The notes: generated by a model not told the origin, from the letters alone. Positions 39,139 to 48,816 are shown, counted from the stretch's first letter. The stretch: DNA of 61,405 nucleotides from Cyclobacterium salsum (GCF_010119245.1 NZ_WNKG01000018.1:1-61405); one strand, 5' to 3'. Numbers and translations are program-made.

Positions 39139-41664
39139 ATGGAAGCAAAATTTTCAAACAGAGTTAAAGAGGTGATATCCCTCAGCCGCGAAGAAGCTTT
39201 GCGATTGGGGCATGATTACATCGGTACAGAGCACCTCTTGTTAGGAATGATTCGCGAAGGAGAAGGTGTGGCTGTTTCCATTCTTAAGAAGCTTGGAGTC
39301 CCTTTGGACGAACTGAGAAATTCCGTGGAGCGGGCTGTAAAAGGTACAGCAAACCATAATGTTAAAAACCTGGCCAATATTCCCTTGACCAGGCAATCCG
39401 AAAAAGTGCTGAAAATAACGTATTTAGAAGCGAAAATATTTAAAAGTCAGCTGATAGGTACCGAACACCTGTTGCTTTCGATCCTTCGGGACGAGGATAA
39501 TATCGCCACTCAAATACTTCAGAAATTTGATGCCACCTACGATTCGGTAAAAGAAATGCTGGAATTTCAAACAGATCAATCTCCCCGGTCGGGTACCGAG
39601 GCAGATGATTCGGATGAGGAAGGATCCAAGTTATTTGGCTCTTCCAGCGGTTCTTCCGGAAGTACTAAAGGTTCGGCGGAAAAGTCTCGAACACCTGTAT
39701 TGGATAATTTCGGTCGAGACTTAACCCGAATGGCAGAGGAAGATAAGTTAGATCCCATTATTGGTAGGGAGAAAGAGATTGAACGGGTGGCGCAAATTCT
39801 TTCCAGAAGAAAGAAAAACAATCCCATTCTGATCGGTGAGCCAGGAGTGGGTAAAACGGCCATTGCCGAAGGCCTTGCCTTGAGAATCATACAGAAAAAA
39901 GTTTCCAGGGTTCTGTTCAATAAAAGGGTGGTAACCCTGGATTTGGCCTCATTGGTGGCTGGTACCAAGTACCGCGGACAGTTTGAAGAGCGTATGAAAG
40001 CGGTGATGAACGAATTGGAGAAATCACCAAACGTAATCTTGTTTATAGATGAGTTGCACACTATTGTGGGTGCCGGTGGCGCTAGTGGCTCTCTGGATGC
40101 TTCCAATATGTTCAAGCCTGCTTTGGCAAGAGGAGAGATCCAATGCATTGGAGCTACTACCCTGGATGAGTACCGGCAGTACATTGAAAAAGATGGTGCC
40201 CTGGCCCGAAGGTTTCAAATGGTGATGGTAGATGCTACCTCTCCTGAAGAGACCGTGCAGATTTTGGAAAACATCAAAGACAAGTACGAGGATCACCACA
40301 ATGTGAATTATACCCATGAAGCCATTCAGGCATGCGTAAACCTGTCAGACCGGTATATTTCAGATCGTTTTCTTCCGGATAAGGCCATTGATATCCTGGA
40401 TGAAGCCGGTGCCCGGGTGCATATCAACAATATTCATGTGCCGGATAACATCCTGAAACTGGAAGATGAAGTAGAAAAAATCAAAGTAGAAAAGAACAGG
40501 GTAGTTAAAAGTCAGAAATACGAAGAAGCTGCCCAACTCAGAGATAAAGAAAAGAAACTTCTGGAACAATTGGAGAATGCCAAAGCCAAGTGGGAAGAAG
40601 ATAGCAAGACCAAACGTTACACGGTAGAAGAAGATAATGTAGCCGAGGTGATTGCTATGATGACCGGTATTCCTGCCAGACGAATCGCCCAAAATGAAGG
40701 AGCCAAGTTGCTCAACATGGGCGAGGAGCTGAAAGGAAAAGTGGTCGGACAGGATGAAGCCATTAAGAAATTGACCAAAGCGATCCAACGAACCAGGGTA
40801 GGCTTGAAAGATCCCAAGAAACCCATTGGTTCCTTTGTATTCCTGGGCCCAACTGGGGTGGGAAAAACAGAATTGGCAAAAATGCTGGCGACCTACCTGT
40901 TTGACAAAGACGATTCGCTAATCCGTATCGACATGTCTGAATACATGGAGAAATTCTCCGTATCCAGGTTAGTTGGAGCGCCTCCAGGCTACGTGGGGTA
41001 TGAAGAAGGCGGTCAGTTGACGGAAAAAGTCCGTAGAAAGCCGTATTCTGTCGTTTTGCTTGATGAGATTGAGAAAGCACACCCAGATGTCTTCAATATT
41101 TTACTTCAGGTACTGGATGACGGGGTATTGACGGACGGACTTGGTAGAAGGGTGGACTTTCGAAATACGATCATTATCATGACATCCAATATTGGTGTCA
41201 GGGATTTGAAAGACTTTGGTGCGGGCATCGGTTTTGCTTCCAAAGCCAAAGAAGAGAACATGGATGAGGTGATGAAATCCACCATTCAAAATGCTCTTAA
41301 GAAAGCATTCAGTCCGGAATTCCTGAACAGATTGGACGATGTGGTTATATTCAATTCCCTTACCAAAGAACATATTCATCAGATCATTGATATTAGTCTG
41401 AAGAAATTGTTCACCCGAATTACCGACTTGGGTTATGACATCGAGTTGACAGATAAGGCCAAAGACTTCCTTTCGGAAAAAGGCTACGACAAGCAATATG
41501 GTGCCCGACCTCTGAACAGGGCCATCCAGAAGTACCTGGAAGATGCACTGGCAGAAGAGATTCTAAAAGGTGAGCTTTCGGAGGGAGACGTGATCATAGC
41601 AGATTATTCCGGAGAAGGAGAGGAACTGGAAATCAAAGTAACGAAGAAAGAAAAGGCCGATTAA
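39139..41664 (+). CDS. clpC: ATP-dependent Clp protease ATPase ClpC
   Basis: An 841-aa AAA+ unfoldase. Two Clp-N repeats (about 4-145), first ATPase module with Walker A 'GEPGVGKTA' and Walker B 'ILFIDELH', a UVR-type middle domain with 'QKYEEAAQLRDKEKKL', and second ATPase with 'GPTGVGKTE' and 'VVLLDEIEKAH'. It unfolds proteins for ClpP. An insert rich in Ser/Gly (about 150-180) links the N-domain. Terminator-like hairpin follows at 41698. Fully intact. Confidence 0.96.
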   Translation: MEAKFSNRVKEVISLSREEALRLGHDYIGTEHLLLGMIREGEGVAVSILKKLGVPLDELRNSVERAVKGTANHNVKNLANIPLTRQSEKVLKITYLEAKIFKSQLIGTEHLLLSILRDEDNIATQILQKFDATYDSVKEMLEFQTDQSPRSGTEADDSDEEGSKLFGSSSGSSGSTKGSAEKSRTPVLDNFGRDLTRMAEEDKLDPIIGREKEIERVAQILSRRKKNNPILIGEPGVGKTAIAEGLALRIIQKKVSRVLFNKRVVTLDLASLVAGTKYRGQFEERMKAVMNELEKSPNVILFIDELHTIVGAGGASGSLDASNMFKPALARGEIQCIGATTLDEYRQYIEKDGALARRFQMVMVDATSPEETVQILENIKDKYEDHHNVNYTHEAIQACVNLSDRYISDRFLPDKAIDILDEAGARVHINNIHVPDNILKLEDEVEKIKVEKNRVVKSQKYEEAAQLRDKEKKLLEQLENAKAKWEEDSKTKRYTVEEDNVAEVIAMMTGIPARRIAQNEGAKLLNMGEELKGKVVGQDEAIKKLTKAIQRTRVGLKDPKKPIGSFVFLGPTGVGKTELAKMLATYLFDKDDSLIRIDMSEYMEKFSVSRLVGAPPGYVGYEEGGQLTEKVRRKPYSVVLLDEIEKAHPDVFNILLQVLDDGVLTDGLGRRVDFRNTIIIMTSNIGVRDLKDFGAGIGFASKAKEENMDEVMKSTIQNALKKAFSPEFLNRLDDVVIFNSLTKEHIHQIIDISLKKLFTRITDLGYDIELTDKAKDFLSEKGYDKQYGARPLNRAIQKYLEDALAEEILKGELSEGDVIIADYSGEGEELEIKVTKKEKAD

Positions 41665-41697
41665 TTCGGTGGAAGTTTATAACGATTCATTTATTTG

Positions 41698-41735
41698 GGG
41701 CAGCCATTATGGCTGTCCTTTCATTTTTCTTTAGA
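41698..41735 (+). terminator. Terminator after clpC
   Basis: GGGCAGCC pairs with GGCTGTCC around ATTAT (41698-41718), followed by a T-rich stretch. The T-run is interrupted, so strength is uncertain. Confidence 0.55.
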
Positions 41736-41925
41736 TGGAGCCGATTTTAAAAACATGGATGGGTTTTTATTCGTAAAATTAAGTTAAATCAATGGTCGAT
41801 TGATTGGTTTTTTAATCAGGTATTACGCAATTAAGCAGTGAGCTGCAAGTTTGGGTGTACAGCAGAACAATAGCTGGTGTACGCTTTGTCGCTTATACGG
41901 CCTATCGCGATTAACAAGTACGAAA

Positions 41926-42855
41926 ATGAGTATTTTTATTGAAAAATTGATGAAGCTTTTCTTCCTGTTGTCAATCATTCCCTTTTTGCTATCCGAAAAG
42001 CTTCAGCAGAAGTATGACCTAATAATCAACCCCCAGGTAGCTTATTCGATTTTTACCGGGCCGAAAGAGGTTGCCAGGATTGAGGAGAACTTTATGGACG
42101 AAACCAGTGGAATGGCGGTCTCCCGAAGGTTTCCGGAGTTGATTTACGTACACAATGATAGCGATGGATCTCCCGAAATATACGTGTTGGATACGCTTGG
42201 CAAGTATAAGGGGAAGATTCGGCTGGAAGGTGTGGTTAACCGGGATTGGGAAGACCTTGCTATGGGCCCGGGTCCCAAAGAGGAGGAATCCTACCTGTAT
42301 ATTGGAGATATTGGGGATAACTTTGGCAAATACGAAGAATTGATTATTTATAGAATTCCGGAGCCCAGGGAGTTTAGTGCCGAATCGACGGTCGTGCCTG
42401 AGAAGATAATGCTGAGGTATCCCGATGGAGCCAAAGATTCGGAAACATTGCTAATAGATCCTATTAGTGGGGATTTGTTTGTGTTGACCAAAAGAGATGC
42501 CCGAAACACGCTGTATAAAGCGTCGGCTACAGACCTGAGCGATGGTGATACCGTGGTATTGGAAAAAGTGATGGAGTTACCCATAATGCTTTCGGTAGGT
42601 GGGGATATATCGCAGGACGGTTTACAAGTGGCTATCAAAAACTATTGGGTAGTGTATTACTGGGAAAGAGCACCAGGTATGTCCCTGGAAGAATGCCTGA
42701 TGCAAAAACCCAAGCTTCTTCCCTACGATCCCGAACCCCAGGGTGAAGCGCTCGCATTTAGCCCCGACGGTAAAAGTTATTTTACCCTTAGCGAAAAGAA
42801 ATTGCGAGTGGACCCGGTTCTTTACCGTTACGAGAAAATGAAAAAGACAGATTGA
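41926..42855 (+). CDS. Secreted predicted beta-propeller protein
   Basis: A 309-aa protein from ATG 41926, which gives a signal-anchor-like start (IEKLMKLFFLLSIIPFLL). The body has repeated strand patterns 'YVHNDSDGSPEIYVLDTLGK', 'DWEDLAMGP', 'YLYIGDIGDNFGKY' and 'LFVLTKRDARNTLYK', typical of six-bladed propeller proteins that start after the signal peptide. The 'WEDLA' and 'YIGDIGDN' pattern recurs in secreted Bacteroidota proteins I know only as hypothetical. The downstream propeller gene overlaps it. Confidence 0.7.
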   Translation: MSIFIEKLMKLFFLLSIIPFLLSEKLQQKYDLIINPQVAYSIFTGPKEVARIEENFMDETSGMAVSRRFPELIYVHNDSDGSPEIYVLDTLGKYKGKIRLEGVVNRDWEDLAMGPGPKEEESYLYIGDIGDNFGKYEELIIYRIPEPREFSAESTVVPEKIMLRYPDGAKDSETLLIDPISGDLFVLTKRDARNTLYKASATDLSDGDTVVLEKVMELPIMLSVGGDISQDGLQVAIKNYWVVYYWERAPGMSLEECLMQKPKLLPYDPEPQGEALAFSPDGKSYFTLSEKKLRVDPVLYRYEKMKKTD

Positions 42856-44147
42856 AATTGACTGAAAACGATACCCCAAAAGGCCTGTCGGCCAAAGCGT
42901 ACGATTCCGGTTTTGAACTGGCTCACGATTCCTACCAATCATTAAGTAGGGCTAGCGACGGCAGGTTGTATTACGTGCTTTCATCCGAATCACTGGAAAA
43001 AGGCGGACAGCTTTTTCGCTTTGATCCTGTGACGGAGCAAATAGACCGCTTGGGTGATTTGACCGAAGCTTGCGGCGAAGCCAAACTAAATGCGATCCCT
43101 CAGGGCAAAAGCCATGTGCCCTTTTTCGAAAGCGGAAGGAAGCTGTATTTTGGGACCCACGTAGGTCACTACGAAATGATTCAGGGTATGGAACGGTTAC
43201 CGGAAAATCCTCCCAATGGCCTGAAATTGTATCCAGGTGGGCATTTTTTATGCTGGAATATGGAAACGGAAACGCTGGAAGACCTGGGGAAGGTTCCCAA
43301 TGGAGAAGGTATCCTAACCCTGGCCATGGATACCCACCGCAACCAATTGTACGCCCTTACCTGGCCCTACGGGAATTTCATCCATTTTGATCCGGAAAGC
43401 AAAGAAATCATGCAGGTCGCCTCCGTCTCAGAAAAAGGCGAAGCCGGGTTTCCGGGCAAGGATTACCGGGTATTGTGTCGCTCCATGCTGGTGGATCCCG
43501 ATAATGGGAAGGTATATTTTACCAATGCGGAAGGCGATATCTTCTCCTATAGTCCCTACCTGAAATCCAGGCCTGAAAAGCTCCGAAACGTCCATATGCG
43601 CCGGGATTACTTTGGCGAATACGATCCTAAAATACCCGGAGATATGGGATATCACTGGCGTAAAATTCTTTGGCACCGGTCAGAAAATGCAGCTTATGGC
43701 ATTCACGGGAACTCGGGTTACCTCTTTCGTTTTGATCCTAAAAAAGAAGAATTAGAGGTTATCGACCGCTTGTGTTCCCTGCCTTCGAAGAGAAGTGGCA
43801 TGTTTGATCAGTTTAGTTATGGCTACCTGGGCTTTGATTTGGCACCCGACGGGGAAACCCTTCACTACCTCACCGGAGGACCTGTAGGAGACGGCCTGTA
43901 CGAAAGAAAGAAAATTGCCAAAGGAGCGGCCAAAGAACTAGAAAACCTGCATTGGGTAACCTACCACATCCCTTCTGGGAAGTATACGGATCACGGTCCT
44001 GTTTATTATTCGGATGGCAGTATTCCCACCTATGTGAATTCGCTTGCCCTGGACGAGGATCAGCAGGTATATTCCCTCGCAAGAATGAAAAAACCCTGGG
44101 GAGAAATTCAGGATCTGATCAAATTGCAGGCCCACGACTCCGCATAG
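42852..44147 (+). CDS. Beta-propeller protein with TTG start
   Basis: A 431-aa protein without signal peptide, made of repeated propeller strands ('LYYVLSSE', 'LFRFDPVTEQ', 'LYFGTHVGHYE', 'LYALTWPYGNFIHFDPE'). 'LYPGGHFLCWNMET' and 'GEGILTLAMDTHRNQLYA' are motifs of a family found in Bacteroidota and Planctomycetes, function unknown to me. The start appears to be TTG at 42852, overlapping the previous stop as TTGA; there is no ATG near it. It is the second gene of a two-gene unit. Confidence 0.7.
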   Translation: MKLTENDTPKGLSAKAYDSGFELAHDSYQSLSRASDGRLYYVLSSESLEKGGQLFRFDPVTEQIDRLGDLTEACGEAKLNAIPQGKSHVPFFESGRKLYFGTHVGHYEMIQGMERLPENPPNGLKLYPGGHFLCWNMETETLEDLGKVPNGEGILTLAMDTHRNQLYALTWPYGNFIHFDPESKEIMQVASVSEKGEAGFPGKDYRVLCRSMLVDPDNGKVYFTNAEGDIFSYSPYLKSRPEKLRNVHMRRDYFGEYDPKIPGDMGYHWRKILWHRSENAAYGIHGNSGYLFRFDPKKEELEVIDRLCSLPSKRSGMFDQFSYGYLGFDLAPDGETLHYLTGGPVGDGLYERKKIAKGAAKELENLHWVTYHIPSGKYTDHGPVYYSDGSIPTYVNSLALDEDQQVYSLARMKKPWGEIQDLIKLQAHDSA

Positions 44148-44174
44148 GAAAAGCATTGGAAGCGCTTAGGAAAA

Positions 44175-46454
44175 TTAAGGATTTTCGCTCATTTGCAATC
44201 GAAGTATCCCACCCTTGACCAGGTCATTGTGACGAACGCCCATCTCTTGCAATGGTTTTCCATTGAAACGTTTACCTTGGATATAATAGTGTTCGGGTCC
44301 ATTATTCTCTGCCCGGATGGTGACCGTTTCGCCCGGATAATAATCCGGATGTAACTGGATCACGGCTTTGTCAAAAATGGGACTTCCCAATTCATAGATA
44401 GGGTTTTCATCCGTTCCCGCATTCATCTGAAACAAGCCCAGCTTCATTAATACTGCCAGCGAACCCATAAGACCCTGGTCCTCATCGCCATTGAAGCCCA
44501 GGTGGGGGGTGAGTGCAGAAAAAGCCTTGTCTAACACTTTTCTGGACCAATACTGCGTGAGATCCGGCCGGTCCAGGTAATTGAAGACATAGGCCATCTG
44601 CATGGAAGGCTGATTGCCGTAGTTTACTGGGATTCTCCGGTATTCGGGATGCGTTTCTACGGCATGAGAAGTGCCCGAGGTGAAGCCCAGTTTTTCTGCA
44701 GCTAAAAACTGTTCCTGAAGTTTTTCTACGGCTTTGTCTTTTCCGCCCATAAGTTCGGCCAGGCCAGGCAAGTCGTGCGGCACAAACCAGGTAAACTGAG
44801 CGGCATTGGCTTCCACAAAACCCTTTCCATAATCATAAGGGTCGAAAGGCTCCATCCATTCTCCTTCTTCGTTTTTGGGCCGCATCCAACCGGATTCGGG
44901 ATTGTAGACGTTTTGATAATGGTTTGATCGGGATAGAAAACGGGCCGCATCTTCTTTTTTCGAAAGGGCCTTGGCCAATTGCGCCAGGGTCCAGTCCTGA
45001 AAACTGTATTCCAGTGTTTGCCCGGCACCTTGCTCGTGCCCGCCAAACCTACCCCTCGGGTTGGGGTAAGGAACGTATCCTTTGTCTATATAATCTTCCA
45101 CGTTGCCGCCCTTGGCTGTAAGGTGTTCGTATCCGGATCTGCCCATCATTCCCCCGGGAAGGTGGTTTTTCTTTAGTCCCTGATAAGCCAGCTCCACGTC
45201 AAACCCTCGTATCCCTTTTTGGTACAGACCGACAAAAAATGGCGTGGAAGAAGCTCCGGTCATGACATTGGTGTAATTGCCGCCGGAAGGGCCCCTTGGA
45301 ATCAAGCCTCCATCCTGATAATACTGCAGAAAACTATGGGCAAATTCCTCGGCAATATCCGGATAGACCAACGCCCATAGCACACTAATGGTCCACTGCG
45401 CACCCCAGAAAGAGTCGGAATTAAAATGCCTGAAACGCGGGTTGCCCGCTTCGTCCAGCGGTACCTGTCCGATGCGCAGGCTGCTCCCCGTATGATCGGG
45501 GTAGGCACCGTTAACATCGCTGATGGTACGCCTTCCCTGCAAGGCCTTCCAGAGGTCGGTGTAAAATCGTCTTCGCTGTGCTTCGGTATTTCCTTCTATC
45601 TGAATCCTGCCTAGCATTTCGTTCCAGACCGCCCGGGTTTCCGACTCCACCTGCTCAAAATCCCAGTGGGGAAGTTCCTGCTGCATATTTTCCAAGGCAT
45701 TGTCCGGATGGGTGTATGAAATACTTACCTTCATCTGCAGTGGTTTAGCCTCGAGGTTTCCGAAGCCTACAATGATATGAGGGGAATCCGGATGCTCCAC
45801 CCAGCTCTGAATATCCTGGTCAAAGGCTACCTGAAAATGGACCGTGATCGGTTTGGGTCGTCTGGAGGTAGGGGCATTCGTGACACTCCCTACCAGCGTT
45901 CGGTTTCCCCGTTTTTCCAGGTGCCCATCCAACATTGCACTGGGACCCAACGGGCCTCCCAGGTGGAACAGAACACCAGATTGCTTCCCGGAAGGAAAGT
46001 GATAACGATGCATGCCTACCCGATGGGTGGCTGTAAGTTCAGCTTCGATATCAAAACGGTCCAGGTAAACCTGATGGTAGCCTACGCGGATGGTTTCCTT
46101 ATCATGGCTGTAAGAAGAATAGTAGTCGTTTAGCAAAGCCTCTGGCGCATCTGTATAGCTCAGGGGCATCACCGAAACTCCAGACAGTTGCCAGGCATGT
46201 ATGTGACTGAACCCCTTGATGCTGTCGGCATCGTAGCGGTAGCCACTGTTCCAGGCACCGTCTATTTCGTGGTCCGGACTCAGATTAACCATCCCAAAGG
46301 GACGGGTGGCCGAGCTAAAATAAAACCACCGGGAATTAGCGGCATCCAGCAGCGGGTAGACCATGTCTGCTGGCTGTGGATCGGGTTTTAGCTGAAAGCT
46401 AAAAAGAGGTAAAAGAGCGATAAAAATGACTAATCTGGACCAGCGGATATTCAT
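44175..46454 (-). CDS. GH92 family alpha-mannosidase
   Basis: A 759-aa exported glycoside hydrolase with an N-terminal signal sequence (LVIFIALLPLFSF). GH92 patterns: 'FGMVNLSPDHEIDGAWNSGYRYD', 'GFSHIHAWQLSG', then 'HFNSDSFWGAQWTI' and 'ALSKKEDAARFLSRSNHYQNVYNPESG' (each shown in part), ending 'NGDEDQGLMGSLAVLMKLGLF'. Members remove alpha-1,2- or other alpha-linked mannose from glycans in a calcium-dependent way. It follows galE by 14 bp on the same strand. Confidence 0.92.
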   Translation of the reverse strand: MNIRWSRLVIFIALLPLFSFQLKPDPQPADMVYPLLDAANSRWFYFSSATRPFGMVNLSPDHEIDGAWNSGYRYDADSIKGFSHIHAWQLSGVSVMPLSYTDAPEALLNDYYSSYSHDKETIRVGYHQVYLDRFDIEAELTATHRVGMHRYHFPSGKQSGVLFHLGGPLGPSAMLDGHLEKRGNRTLVGSVTNAPTSRRPKPITVHFQVAFDQDIQSWVEHPDSPHIIVGFGNLEAKPLQMKVSISYTHPDNALENMQQELPHWDFEQVESETRAVWNEMLGRIQIEGNTEAQRRRFYTDLWKALQGRRTISDVNGAYPDHTGSSLRIGQVPLDEAGNPRFRHFNSDSFWGAQWTISVLWALVYPDIAEEFAHSFLQYYQDGGLIPRGPSGGNYTNVMTGASSTPFFVGLYQKGIRGFDVELAYQGLKKNHLPGGMMGRSGYEHLTAKGGNVEDYIDKGYVPYPNPRGRFGGHEQGAGQTLEYSFQDWTLAQLAKALSKKEDAARFLSRSNHYQNVYNPESGWMRPKNEEGEWMEPFDPYDYGKGFVEANAAQFTWFVPHDLPGLAELMGGKDKAVEKLQEQFLAAEKLGFTSGTSHAVETHPEYRRIPVNYGNQPSMQMAYVFNYLDRPDLTQYWSRKVLDKAFSALTPHLGFNGDEDQGLMGSLAVLMKLGLFQMNAGTDENPIYELGSPIFDKAVIQLHPDYYPGETVTIRAENNGPEHYYIQGKRFNGKPLQEMGVRHNDLVKGGILRLQMSENP

Positions 46455-46468
46455 AAGGGACTATTGGG

Positions 46469-47491
46469 TTATGCGGGGTTTTTAGAGAGGGCTAACTGCC
46501 AATTCCAGCTGTCACGGAGGGAATCTTCCAGGGAATATTTTGCCTGCCAGTTAAGTTCACGATTTATTTTTTCGGTATCCGCCCATACTTTTTCCACATC
46601 TCCCGGTCTTCTGGGGCCAATTTTGTAATTCAAAGCCTGACCGCTGACTTTTTCAAAAGCCCGGATTACCTCCAGAACGGTGTTTCCCGTCCCGGTGCCT
46701 ACATTGAATAGGTCGTAGAGAGGAGCGGTTTTATTTTTGAGATAGCTGATCGATTTTACATGTGCTTCTGCCAGGTCCATTACATGGATGTAATCGCGGA
46801 CACAACTGCCATCAGCAGTGTCGTAGTCATCCCCAAATACAGTTAATTCTTTACGGATTCCTGCTCCCGTTTGGGTGACAAAAGGAACCAGATTGGATGG
46901 AACTCCGGTCGGCAACTCCCCGATAAGCCCCGATGGATGGGCACCAATGGGGTTAAAATACCGCAATGCGATGGCGGCCAGCCTGGCCTTGCTTTTAACC
47001 TGGTCGGTTAAGATATCCTCGCAGATTTTTTTGGTATTCCCGTAGGGGCTTTCCGCATCCTTTCTGGGAGTACTTTCTTTGACTGGTAGCGCGTCCGGCT
47101 GCCCGTAGACGGTACAGGAAGACGAAAATACCAGGTTTTCCACCCCGTATATTTCCATGATTTCCAGTAAGACCAAAAGCGAAAAGATATTGTTTCGGTA
47201 ATAGTTTAGCGGATGCTTGGTACTTTCTCCTACCGCCTTGTAAGCAGCAAAATGGATTACTCCGGACAGTTCATTTTCCGAAAATATTCTTTCCATTAAA
47301 CGCTTATCGTTGCAGTCCCCTTCGTAGCAAGGGATGGTCTGGCCGGTAATTTTTTGCAAGCCACCCAAAACGCTTTTTTCGGCATTTGAAAAGTCATCGA
47401 CAATGATGGGCTGGTAGCCAGCATCCACCAGGGCGACGGCGGTATGTGACCCGATGTATCCGGCTCCTCCGGTAATCAAAATTTTTTCCAT
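46469..47491 (-). CDS. galE: UDP-glucose 4-epimerase
   Basis: A 340-aa extended short-chain dehydrogenase. 'ILITGGAGYIGSHTAVALVD' is the NAD-binding loop, 'SSSCTVYG' and 'SPYGNTKKICED' hold the catalytic Ser/Thr and Tyr-x3-Lys. It interconverts UDP-glucose and UDP-galactose. ATG 47491 gives the usual N-terminus (MEKILITGG); the longer frame to 47608 adds unrelated residues. Divergent from rpsU. Confidence 0.95.
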   Translation of the reverse strand: MEKILITGGAGYIGSHTAVALVDAGYQPIIVDDFSNAEKSVLGGLQKITGQTIPCYEGDCNDKRLMERIFSENELSGVIHFAAYKAVGESTKHPLNYYRNNIFSLLVLLEIMEIYGVENLVFSSSCTVYGQPDALPVKESTPRKDAESPYGNTKKICEDILTDQVKSKARLAAIALRYFNPIGAHPSGLIGELPTGVPSNLVPFVTQTGAGIRKELTVFGDDYDTADGSCVRDYIHVMDLAEAHVKSISYLKNKTAPLYDLFNVGTGTGNTVLEVIRAFEKVSGQALNYKIGPRRPGDVEKVWADTEKINRELNWQAKYSLEDSLRDSWNWQLALSKNPA

Positions 47492-47595
47492 GACCAAATA
47501 TAAAGTTAAATCCCGTCGGGGAGAAATAATCCCCAGAAAAACCTGGTAAATGTGCCGATGGTACCCATCCATTATTCTTTGGGATCCCAATTTTC

Positions 47596-47626
47596 TTTGT
47601 ATTTCCATTTACTTTATTTAACTTTG
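47596..47626 (+). promoter_or_regulatory. Promoter of rpsU
   Basis: TTTG (47596-47599), 19 nt, TAACTTTG (47619-47626), a full match to the Bacteroidota consensus. Transcription would begin near 47633, directly at the ribosome binding site, so the leader is very short. Confidence 0.75.
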
Positions 47627-47633
47627 CGGGCTG

Positions 47634-47643
47634 AAAGGAGGTG
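47634..47643 (+). promoter_or_regulatory. rpsU: Strong Shine-Dalgarno sequence of rpsU
   Basis: AAAGGAGGTG lies 6 nt before ATG 47650 and is complementary to the 16S rRNA 3' end. Strong sites like this are rare in Bacteroidota, where the anti-SD is masked on the ribosome by bS21, bS18 and bS6. It decides the start as ATG 47650, not the upstream GTG at 47641. Confidence 0.85.
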
Positions 47644-47649
47644 TATTAT

Positions 47650-47844
47650 ATGATCGTAGTAAACGTAAAAGAGAACGAATCAATCGAAAAGGCGCTGAAG
47701 CGTTTTAAGAAGAAATTTGACAAAACCGGAGTCATCCGTGAGTTGAGAAGCAGGCAGCATTTCGAAAAGCCTTCCGTAAGCAGAAGGACGGAGGTAATTA
47801 AAGCCGCCTACAAACAAAGAATGCAGGAACAGGAAGGGAAATAA
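47650..47844 (+). CDS. rpsU: 30S ribosomal protein bS21
   Basis: A 64-aa basic protein starting MIVVNVKENESIEKALKRF, with 'KKFDKTGVIRELRSRQHFEKPS' after it (positions 20-41) and a helical basic tail. It is a small-subunit protein near the anti-Shine-Dalgarno; in Bacteroidota it helps occlude it. The strong SD in front, and the attenuator-like hairpin after it, fit self-regulation. Confidence 0.96.
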   Translation: MIVVNVKENESIEKALKRFKKKFDKTGVIRELRSRQHFEKPSVSRRTEVIKAAYKQRMQEQEGK

Positions 47845-47872
47845 GAAAACCTTTCGTTTTCATAAAATTTAT

Positions 47873-47910
47873 AAGCATATTGGTGTATTAAATCACCGAT
47901 ATGCTTTTTT
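47873..47910 (+). terminator. Terminator of rpsU overlapping the xerC-like start
   Basis: AAGCATATTGGTG (47873-47885) pairs with CACCGATATGCTT (47894-47906), one G-U pair, 8-nt loop, followed by T to 47910. The ATG at 47901-47903 of the next gene lies inside the 3' arm, so the structure would both end rpsU transcription and bury that start codon. Confidence 0.8.
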
Positions 47911-48785
47911 CATTTATAAATTACCTGGAAAACGAAAAGAGAGCGAGTGCACATACCGTGCTGGCTTATAAGAAGGACCTGGAGCAGGTTTCTGAATTTT
48001 TAGAAACTGCTTTTGCCATGAATAGGCTGGAGGAAGCGAGCCATGCGGAAATCAGGGCCTGGATGGTGCATCTGATTGAGGAAGGGCTTTCGGAGGCTAC
48101 CGTCAACCGTAAAATGGCTACGCTACGAACCTTTTTTACCTTTTTGCTCAAATCTGAAGTAATCACCCGGGATCCCACGGTGAAAATACAGTCCCTCAAG
48201 AAAGGAAGAAAGCTCCCGACATTTATTCCGGAAAATGAAATGGCACTGCTGCTGAAGGCCGCAAATTTCGATGCCGGTTTTGAAGGGCAGCGTGACCGGA
48301 TGGTGCTGCAGGTATTGTACCTAACAGGTATGCGACTTTCCGAACTGATTGGTTTGAGATGGCATGCGGTGGACCTGGGAAGTGGGCAGCTAAAGGTACT
48401 GGGAAAAGGAAAAAAATACCGAATTATTCCTATAGCTACTCAGCTTCAAAAGAATATCCTTTCCTATAAAAAAGTATTCGAGGAAACATTTTCATTTGCA
48501 GACGGAAATGACTATTTTATCGTTAGAAACAACAAGGAAGCAGCTTATCCGATGATGATTTACCGAATTGTCAAAAGGTACCTTGATCTTTTTATTCAGA
48601 CCACCAAAAAAAGTCCTCACCTAATGCGACATACCTTTGCCACCCATCTACTGAATAAAGGAGCTGACCTCAATGCGGTCAAAGATCTTTTAGGCCATTC
48701 AAGCCTTGCCGCTACCCAGGTATACACCCATAATTCGATCGAGAAACTGAAGGCTGTGTACGAACAGGCACATCCTAAAGCGTAA
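47901..48785 (+). CDS. Tyrosine recombinase, XerC/XerD type
   Basis: A 294-aa recombinase with both domains: SAM-like N-terminal part (3-90) and catalytic part. Catalytic residues Arg145 (GMRLSEL), Lys169/171 (GKGKKYR), His240, Arg243 (HLMRHTFATHLL), His266 (LGHSS) and Tyr275 (TQVYTH) are all present. Length and its place between rpsU and hpf fit the housekeeping chromosome-dimer resolvase rather than a mobile-element integrase. XerC versus XerD cannot be told apart here. Confidence 0.93.
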   Translation: MLFSFINYLENEKRASAHTVLAYKKDLEQVSEFLETAFAMNRLEEASHAEIRAWMVHLIEEGLSEATVNRKMATLRTFFTFLLKSEVITRDPTVKIQSLKKGRKLPTFIPENEMALLLKAANFDAGFEGQRDRMVLQVLYLTGMRLSELIGLRWHAVDLGSGQLKVLGKGKKYRIIPIATQLQKNILSYKKVFEETFSFADGNDYFIVRNNKEAAYPMMIYRIVKRYLDLFIQTTKKSPHLMRHTFATHLLNKGADLNAVKDLLGHSSLAATQVYTHNSIEKLKAVYEQAHPKA

Positions 48786-48816
48786 ATAAAAGTCAAACTT
48801 TTAAACAGTGATTATT

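Noticed and set aside
39576-41496. Large minus-strand frames opposite clpC, up to 202 residues
   Set aside because: Antisense to clpC, whose motifs are complete; caused by codon bias.
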